Assembly: GCA_020629255.1 (NCBI GenBank)
Contig: JAHDDR010000014.1
Coordinates: 1-39,354 of the forward strand
Direction: 5' to 3'
Origin: Saprospiraceae bacterium
GTDB lineage: Bacteria; Bacteroidota; Bacteroidia; Chitinophagales; Saprospiraceae
Length of the DNA: 39,354 bases
In this document: positions 33,910 through 39,354 of the stretch, one piece after another
Layout of the letters: each line of letters begins with the position of its first letter
How positions within the stretch are numbered: the first letter of the stretch is position 1
The notes under the pieces: model-generated
Database searches by the model: none
Seen by the model: the letters and a program-made list of their open reading frames with translations, nothing else
Told to the model about the DNA's origin: nothing
Translations under genes and position numbers: made by a program

Positions 33910-35694
33910 ATGAATAAGACAGTCGCAAAAAATGTACTCAAAGGAGCAGAATTTATTATCAAAGATGCTCAACCCATAGATATATTTATTCCAGAAGAAT
34001 GGGATGAAGAACAACAGATGATCCGTCAAACCGTCATTGACTTTGTGACCCAAATGGGAGATAAAGGCAAAAAGATCGAAAATCAAGTCAACCTAATGAA
34101 AGAGGCTGGCGAGTTAGGTTTCTTAGGATGCCATATTCCAGATGAATATGGAGGCATGCTTCTAGATACCAATACGGTTACAATGATCTGTGAATACCTC
34201 GGCGGTACGCACGGAGGATGGTCTACCTCTTTTGCCGCCCATACTGGAATTGGTATGTTGCCCATTCTTTATTTTGGAACAGAGGAGTTGAGAACAAAAT
34301 ATTTACCCGATTTATCCAATGGGACAAAATTTGCAGCATACTGCCTTACAGAACCCGGCTCTGGCTCTGATGCCCTGGCAGCAAAAACAAAAGCAGACCT
34401 ATCTGAAGATGGTCAACACTATATTTTGAATGGACAAAAGATGTGGATTTCCAATGCAGGCTTTGCCGATGTATTCATTGTTTTTGCCCAAGTAGATGGA
34501 GATAAGTTCACTGGGTTTGTCGTAGATGCAGACACAGAAGGAATCAGTCTGGGAGCAGAAGAAGATAAAATGGGAATCAAAGGGTCTTCCACCCGCCAAG
34601 TCTTTTTCGAAAATGCCAAAGTTCCTACCTCCCATATTTTAGGAGAAATAGGGAAAGGTCATTTAATTGCCTTCAATGTATTGAACATAGGTCGTTTCAA
34701 ATTAGGAGCCTTAACCGTGGGAGGATGCAAAAAAGCAACGGATACTAGTGTGAAATATGCAAACGAACGAAAACAATTCAAGCAATCCATTTCTAATTTT
34801 GGAGCCATACAACACAAGTTGGCAGAACAAACCATTAGGACTTTCGCTTTGGAATCTTCGATCTATCGCCTTTCGGATATGCTCAAGGATAAAAAAGATA
34901 ATTTAGTCAATGAAGGATTATCTTATTCTGATGCTTTGCTCCAAGCAGCGGAAGAATATGCCGTAGAATGTGCCTTATTAAAAGTCTATGGCTCTGAAGC
35001 TGCCGATTTCGCCGTTGACGAAGCGGTCCAAATTCATGGAGGCTATGGATTCTCCGAAGAATACTATGTAGCTGGAGCCTACAGGGATGCCCGAATCAAT
35101 CGAATTTATGAAGGGACCAACGAAATCAATCGTATGCTTTCGGTAAGTATGTTGTTGAAAAAAGCCATGAAAGGTCAAATTGACATTGTCGGACCCGCTT
35201 GGGCCGTACAAAAAGAATTGGCTTCCATGCCATCTATGGAAACCCTTGAAGGAGATTATGCCGAAGAGAAAAAAGCAATAAAAGATTTCAAGAAAATGAT
35301 TTTAATGGTTGCAGGAGCTGCTGCCAAACAACAAATGGATGGCGCTTTGAACCTAAAGGAAGAACAAGAAATCTTGATGAATATTTCCGATATGATGATT
35401 GATGGCTTCAATGCGGAATCGCTCTTGCTTCGGGTAGAAAAATTGAAGGGAATGGATAACAAAAATGCTTCGCAAGAAATATACGAAGCGATTCTTCAGA
35501 CCTATATCCATGATGCTACTTCCAGAATGGCAAAGGCAGCTTCAGATGCTTTGGTTTCTTTCGCAGAAGGCGATGTACTCAATATTATGTTGAGGGGAGT
35601 AAAAAGGTATTCGAAATACACGCCTAAAAATGTAAAAGTATTAAGACGTAAAATCGCTCAGAAATTAATTGGTGAAAATGCGTATTGTTTATAA
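33910..35694 (+). CDS. Acyl-CoA dehydrogenase with C-terminal extension
   Basis: A 594-residue flavoprotein, longer than the usual 380-residue form, with an extra C-terminal helical region (about 435-594) as in VLCAD-like and other long bacterial acyl-CoA dehydrogenases. The FAD-binding blocks AAYCLTEPGSGSDALAAKT and MWISNAGFADVFIVFAQ are visible, as are RKQFKQSISNFGAIQHKLAE, IHGGYGFSEEYYVAGAYRDARI and RIYEGTNEINRML; the Glu of YEGT is the catalytic-base position in many family members. It introduces the 2,3-double bond into acyl-CoA, feeding enzymes such as the hydratase/dehydrogenase and thiolase encoded at 7236-10629. Chain-length preference cannot be read directly. It is a single gene between terminators. 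Confidence 0.92.
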   Translation: MNKTVAKNVLKGAEFIIKDAQPIDIFIPEEWDEEQQMIRQTVIDFVTQMGDKGKKIENQVNLMKEAGELGFLGCHIPDEYGGMLLDTNTVTMICEYLGGTHGGWSTSFAAHTGIGMLPILYFGTEELRTKYLPDLSNGTKFAAYCLTEPGSGSDALAAKTKADLSEDGQHYILNGQKMWISNAGFADVFIVFAQVDGDKFTGFVVDADTEGISLGAEEDKMGIKGSSTRQVFFENAKVPTSHILGEIGKGHLIAFNVLNIGRFKLGALTVGGCKKATDTSVKYANERKQFKQSISNFGAIQHKLAEQTIRTFALESSIYRLSDMLKDKKDNLVNEGLSYSDALLQAAEEYAVECALLKVYGSEAADFAVDEAVQIHGGYGFSEEYYVAGAYRDARINRIYEGTNEINRMLSVSMLLKKAMKGQIDIVGPAWAVQKELASMPSMETLEGDYAEEKKAIKDFKKMILMVAGAAAKQQMDGALNLKEEQEILMNISDMMIDGFNAESLLLRVEKLKGMDNKNASQEIYEAILQTYIHDATSRMAKAASDALVSFAEGDVLNIMLRGVKRYSKYTPKNVKVLRRKIAQKLIGENAYCL

Positions 35695-35707
35695 ATGATA
35701 TCTGATT

Positions 35708-35742
35708 GTTCTACTTGGATGTCTTAGACATCCAAGTAGAAC
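35708..35742. terminator. Perfect 16-bp palindromic hairpin between convergent genes
   Basis: GTTCTACTTGGATGTC (35708-35723) and GACATCCAAGTAGAAC (35727-35742) are perfect reverse complements around a 3-base loop TTA. The loop is the stop codon of the minus-strand CBS gene, so one arm encodes its last residues. There is no T-run on either side; a bidirectional terminator or 3'-end stabiliser is likely. Confidence 0.65.
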
Positions 35743-36386
35743 ATCAATGATTCATATCTCTCTTTGATGGATTCGTTCAAGTAATCCGACTCGTGGAAGA
35801 AAGCACGAACATCAAAATTATGACGTTCTAAAGACGCAACAATTCTCGCTATATCTTTTTTGTTTATTTTTAAGGTCACCTCTGCTTGTGATGATTTCAA
35901 ATCAGATGTAATAAAGGTGCTGATGACTGCCGCATTTTCTTGCTCTATAATGCTTGAAATCTTGGCCAAAGAATAATCCCTTCGGTTCATTTCTAGAACA
36001 ATAATAGAACCCGGCACTGTAAAAGACCCCATATTCCCCAAGCGATTCATCAAATCTTCTTGAGTAATCATACCAATATATCGGTCTTCTTTATCTACAA
36101 CAGGAATCACCGACAATCTGAAATCCGTCATCAATCGAAGAATTTCATAAATATGATTGTCCGCACTCACATAAGGTCTATTATATTGTAGCCCGTAGGA
36201 AGAAATTTTTTCTTCTGTATCATAATTCAGAATATCATCTTCCGAAATCAGACCGATAAGTTGGTCGCCTTCTACTAATGGAAGATGCCTTACATGATAC
36301 TCGCTCATCTGATCCAAGGCAAAACTGCCTGCATCCTCTAGCTTGAGAGGAAGGATGATTGCTGATATTAGTGTGCCCGCAGTCAT
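35724..36386 (-). CDS. CBS-domain pair protein with C-terminal ACT-like domain
   Basis: A 220-residue cytoplasmic protein. Two CBS motifs are visible: residues about 5-60 (ALDQMSEYHVRHLPLVEGDQLIGLISEDDIL) and 70-125 (EILRLMTDFRLSVIPVVDKEDRYIGMITQEDLM), forming a Bateman module that typically binds adenine nucleotides. Residues 128-200 (GSIIVLEMNRRDYSLAKISSIIEQENAAVIS) look like an ACT-type fold. Such stand-alone CBS proteins are common in Bacteroidota; the ligand and target are unknown. Its last codons and stop lie within the 35708-35742 palindrome. Confidence 0.8.
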   Translation of the reverse strand: MTAGTLISAIILPLKLEDAGSFALDQMSEYHVRHLPLVEGDQLIGLISEDDILNYDTEEKISSYGLQYNRPYVSADNHIYEILRLMTDFRLSVIPVVDKEDRYIGMITQEDLMNRLGNMGSFTVPGSIIVLEMNRRDYSLAKISSIIEQENAAVISTFITSDLKSSQAEVTLKINKKDIARIVASLERHNFDVRAFFHESDYLNESIKERYESLMFYLDV

Positions 36387-36708
36387 GTGTATTAGCCTTT
36401 AGTTTACTTAATCTCGTAGTTATTAGTCATATATACGCAAAAGCGTACGATGTGGTTTCTCCTAGTCTGCTTAAATGTAGTCTTTTAACGTCAATTTAAC
36501 CCAATTTTCTCATATGGTTTTTCTTATTTTAACAAAAACAAAAAGTATAATCAATTGATTTATAGATTATTGATAATATTTATTACTATGATAAATAATT
36601 GTTTTTATATGATAATTTATCCTGATAAAAATAAGAAAGTCACACGAAAACAAAATTATTGCAAAGACCATTTGTCACAACTGATGAGAAAAAGATATTT
36701 AAAGTCTT
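36387..36708. other. A+T-rich intergenic region
   Basis: A 322-base region between two minus-strand genes. It is strongly A+T-rich between 36530 and 36640, with only a small hairpin (TACGC-AAAA-GCGTA near 36434-36447) and no ORF. It probably contains the CBS gene's promoter, but no clear consensus match was found. Confidence 0.5.
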
Positions 36709-37938
36709 TTACTTAGAAACGACTTCAAAAATCCGTTGAATATCAAACAGTTCCGTTTTTTCTTGGATGGTAGCCGTGATGATGATCCGTCCGCCGGGCT
36801 TGGCTTTCCTTAGCAATCGCATCATAGGAATCGTAACATCACCAATAGAATTTTCTTCTTTTGTTTTTGATTTTTTCTCATAGGTGATATTCAAAGTAGA
36901 AATGGTTAGATGATCTCCCATTCTATTGCGGACAAGAATATCTTCTGTTATTACTTTTTCAATTTGTTCCGGAGTAATTTCATTTTTCTTCAAATTACCC
37001 CAATGAATTTGATATTTGCTGTTTGCTCCTTTGGATAAAGAAAAGCGAACGGGCAGCGACATCGTTGTCGGAACAGGTTTTTCCATAATCTTCCCCGGTT
37101 CCCAAATAGGCATCTCCTTCACAACCCGCATAGCCTCATTACCACATCCGCCACCAATATCTCTTTTTATTTTTAATTGAGTCAATTCACCAGTACTCCC
37201 TACATTGAATTCTACATAAACAATCCCCTCAACTCCACTCTCTTTCGCTTCTTCTGGATATTTGAGATGTTCTGCCATATAAGCCAAAAGTTTTTGGTTG
37301 GAACATTCCCGCTTTTTATCCGGATGGTCATATTCATCACAACCCGGAAAATAAGGCATCTCTTTTTCCTTAGAAAAGAAATTATCAACCGTTACATCCA
37401 TCTCATTGATTTGCTCCACAATGCTTTTTCCTTTAGGCAATGACTTATTTTTTTCAGGAACAATGGGTTTCATCGGTTCTTCCATGAATACAATTTCCTC
37501 TTCCTCCAAAGTAAAAGGCACTTCAATATTATAAATGATGTTAACAGGTTCTCCTTTATTTTTTGCAGGTATCCAAAGCGGCATATTTTTGATGATTCGA
37601 ATGGCTTCATCTCCACATCCTCCTCCTATATCATGAATAAGATTAGAACGCACAACCTTCCCTTTCCTAGAAATAATACATCCAACAATAACCTTCCCCT
37701 CCAAATGTTGATTCAGAGCAGCCTTAGGATAAAGCAAATGTTCTTTTAAATATTTGGACAGTTCTTCTTCGGTACAAGAGATAGGTGAGTCATTTTCTAA
37801 ACAACCATTCCAAAGTGGAGAAGAATCTGCTTTTGTTAAAATTTCTCCATCTATCTTTTCTTCTTGCGAAAAGGAAGGTTGAATAAAAACAAGGGAAACG
37901 AACCCCAATATGATGAAAGGTAATGTTGTTCTAAACAT
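36709..37938 (-). CDS. Periplasmic protein with two TonB C-terminal domains and a GldM-like tail
   Basis: A 409-residue protein with a signal peptide at about residues 1-24 (FIILGFVSLVFIQPSFSQ). Two TonB_C-type modules are seen: about 55-145 (LLYPKAALNQHLEGKVIVGCIISRKGKV, then HDIGGGCGDEAIRIIKNMPLW) and about 215-305 (YPEEAKESGVEGIVYVEFNVGSTGEL, then RDIGGGCGNEAMRVVKEMPIW). The repeated GGGCG.EA.R is notable. Residues about 310-409 (LTISTLNITYEKKSK, IPMMRLLRKAKPGGRIIITATI) resemble the Ig-like C-terminal domain of the gliding/T9SS protein GldM. There is no N-terminal membrane anchor or proline-rich spacer, so it is not a classical energy-transducing TonB. A structural or partner-binding role in the periplasm is inferred. 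Confidence 0.8.
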   Translation of the reverse strand: MFRTTLPFIILGFVSLVFIQPSFSQEEKIDGEILTKADSSPLWNGCLENDSPISCTEEELSKYLKEHLLYPKAALNQHLEGKVIVGCIISRKGKVVRSNLIHDIGGGCGDEAIRIIKNMPLWIPAKNKGEPVNIIYNIEVPFTLEEEEIVFMEEPMKPIVPEKNKSLPKGKSIVEQINEMDVTVDNFFSKEKEMPYFPGCDEYDHPDKKRECSNQKLLAYMAEHLKYPEEAKESGVEGIVYVEFNVGSTGELTQLKIKRDIGGGCGNEAMRVVKEMPIWEPGKIMEKPVPTTMSLPVRFSLSKGANSKYQIHWGNLKKNEITPEQIEKVITEDILVRNRMGDHLTISTLNITYEKKSKTKEENSIGDVTIPMMRLLRKAKPGGRIIITATIQEKTELFDIQRIFEVVSK

Positions 37939-38378
37939 GTCTAGTAGTATATTTCAGTGTATAAAGTAATGATTCAAAATAATCCATAAGCTATAATTTG
38001 TTCTTTTAGACCTGCATTTCGTTACGAAATTACTTACTATACTATGGCATAGCTCTGTTTTTCGACCTCATTAAGTTCTAAAATTACTGCGTTATTTCCT
38101 TATCATTATTTTTGACTCATTACTTGGATAATTTTAATAACCAAAAAAATGCCAACTCATTAAAATTATATACCATTTGTTGTTTACTAAGGTTCAATTA
38201 GCACATCTTTAACAAGGATCTAAAAATAGAACGTCCGGTAAGCAGCCTTTGCTATCCTCTCATTGTCAATTAAGACGAATAAAAATGTTAGAAGTCTAAT
38301 CTTATCTATTATTTTTGCAGACATCTTATATGGATATAAGCTTAACGTCCTCATTATTATATTAATAAATACATAACC
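37939..38378. other. Intergenic region between divergent genes
   Basis: This 440-base region separates the TonB_C protein (minus) from the M16 peptidase (plus). No ORF or strong repeat was seen. It holds a good -7 element at 38310-38317 for the peptidase gene. CAAAATAA at 37975-37982 is a one-mismatch -7 match for the minus-strand gene but has no clear -33 partner. Confidence 0.5.
38310..38317 (+). promoter_or_regulatory. Candidate -7 element of the M16 peptidase gene
   Basis: TATTTTTG matches the Bacteroidota -7 consensus TAnnTTTG exactly and lies about 60 bases upstream of the ATG. The expected TTTG at -33 is not clearly present. Confidence 0.4.
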
Positions 38379-39354
38379 ATGAATCGAATTTCTTTATTTT
38401 GGATAACTCTGGTAGGTCTTACCATTATATCTGCCTGTACTCCAAAAATTAGCGATGCTACAAAAGAAGAAGTGAAAAACGAAGCAGAAGAAATGATTGC
38501 TGTAGCAACGACACCCACCGCCAAATATGAATATACAACCATTCCTGGCGATCCTTTAGGTGTAAAAACATACACCATGAAAAATGGTATGAAGGTCATT
38601 ATGAGTGTGAACAAAAACGAACCTCGTATCCAAACCAACATAGCTGTTAGAGCGGGTTCAAAACACGACCCTGCTGATGCTACCGGCTTGGCCCACTATC
38701 TGGAACACATGATGTTTAAGGGAACAAGAAACATCGCTTCTTTGAATTGGGAAGAAGAAAGCAAATTATTAGAACAAATTTCTGATTTGTACGAAAAGCA
38801 TCGGTCAGAGACTGATCCAGATAAAAGAAAAGCCATTTATGCCGAAATAGATAAAGTATCTAATGACGCAGCAAAATATGTGGCTGCTAATGAATACGAC
38901 AAGATGGTCTCTGCCTTGGGTGCTAAAGGAACCAATGCCTATACTTGGGTAGAACAAACCGTTTATGTGAATGACATCCCTAGCAATGAATTGGAACGTT
39001 GGATGAAATTGGAGTCCGAGCGTTTTAAGGAATGTGTTCTTCGTTTGTTCCATACAGAACTCGAAGCCGTTTATGAAGAATTCAACATTAACCAAGATAG
39101 GGATTTCAGAAAATCAAACGGTGCTATTAGAGAGGAATTATTCCCTTCTCACCCTTATGGAACTCAAACCACTATCGGTAAAGGAGAACATTTGAAAAAT
39201 CCAAGCCACGTAAAAATCCAAGAATACTTTACCAAGTACTATGTGCCCAATAATATGGCGATTGTGGTTTCAGGAGATTTCGATCCTGATGAAATGATAG
39301 CTATGGCTGAAAAGTATTTTGGCAGCTATGAAAAGAAAGCTATGGATCGCCCGA
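38379..39354 (+). CDS. M16 family zinc peptidase, lipoprotein (3' end beyond window)
   Basis: The frame is open from the ATG at 38379 to the end of the window (325 codons), so the gene is truncated on the right. The N-terminus [20 protein letters not shown] is a lipoprotein signal with the lipobox Cys20. The inverted zinc motif HxxEH of M16 peptidases is at His106-Glu109-His110 ([12 protein letters not shown]), preceded by VRAGSKHDP; the downstream helix with glutamates ([15 protein letters not shown], about 226-240) supplies the third ligand. A charged helical insert (about 121-175) separates them. [17 protein letters not shown] is the usual end of the first M16 domain. Members degrade peptides; this one should sit on a membrane in the periplasm. 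A second, inactive M16 half would be expected downstream. Confidence 0.9.
   Translation, partial: MNRISLFWITLVGLTIISACTPKISDATKEEVKNEAEEMIAVATTPTAKYEYTTIPGDPLGVKTYTMKNGMKVIMSVNKNEPRIQTNIAVRAGSKHDPADATGLAHYLEHMMFKGTRNIASLNWEEESKLLEQISDLYEKHRSETDPDKRKAIYAEIDKVSNDAAKYVAANEYDKMVSALGAKGTNAYTWVEQTVYVNDIPSNELERWMKLESERFKECVLRLFHTELEAVYEEFNINQDRDFRKSNGAIREELFPSHPYGTQTTIGKGEHLKNPSHVKIQEYFTKYYVPNNMAIVVSGDFDPDEMIAMAEKYFGSYEKKAMDRP

Noticed and set aside
38357-39095. Two minus-strand ORFs (94 and 96 codons) at the right end
   Set aside because: They are antisense shadows of the M16 peptidase frame, which is clearly coding but lacks its stop inside the window.

Overview
The window looks like A+T-rich chromosomal DNA of a member of the Bacteroidota, possibly a free-living Saprospiria- or Flavobacteriia-like organism. 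Evidence: three complete secreted proteins and one gene remnant end in type IX secretion system (T9SS) sorting domains; there is a gliding-motility-type C-terminal domain and a GldM-like domain; start codons lack Shine-Dalgarno sequences; and promoter candidates fit the Bacteroidota pattern TTTG / TAnnTTTG. The genus cannot be fixed by eye. No tRNA, rRNA, CRISPR array, transposase or phage module was seen.

Layout. 1-7150: end of an S74-type intramolecular chaperone gene, a large multidomain T9SS cargo, an O-antigen-ligase-like membrane protein with TPRs, a translationally coupled beta-helix T9SS cargo, then a decayed T9SS cargo fragment between two terminators. 7236-11154 (+): thiolase, FadB/FadJ-type multifunctional beta-oxidation protein and a GNAT. 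11158-19240 (-): an acyl-CoA catabolic cluster headed by a TetR regulator (carboxyltransferase, biotin carboxylase/biotin carrier, enoyl-CoA hydratase, BKACE/DUF849 enzyme, atypical SDR) followed by two paralogous small membrane proteins. 19456-24799: a baeRF-like protein, a GNAT, a 725-residue HTH protein of unrecognised function behind a long non-coding region with helically phased TTTCCT repeats, and a T9SS cargo. 25059-31600 (+): a complete ilvD-ilvB-ilvN-ilvC-ilvA operon behind an attenuator with an isoleucine-rich leader peptide. 31611-39354: HD-domain protein, HtrA/Deg protease, long acyl-CoA dehydrogenase, CBS protein, a double TonB_C protein with a GldM-like tail, and the start of an M16 zinc peptidase lipoprotein.

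How the genes work together. The two converging catabolic units (7236-11154 and 11158-19240) and the acyl-CoA dehydrogenase at 33910 together cover dehydrogenation, hydration, oxidation, thiolysis and biotin-dependent carboxylation of acyl-CoAs. The minus-strand cluster resembles leucine/isovalerate (liu) catabolism but has a BKACE enzyme and no HMG-CoA lyase. The ilv operon supplies isoleucine and valine, and its leader suggests control by isoleucyl-tRNA supply. The most interesting signals are the ilv leader, the phased repeat arrays next to the HTH protein with an internally duplicated module, and the BKACE-containing carboxylase operon.
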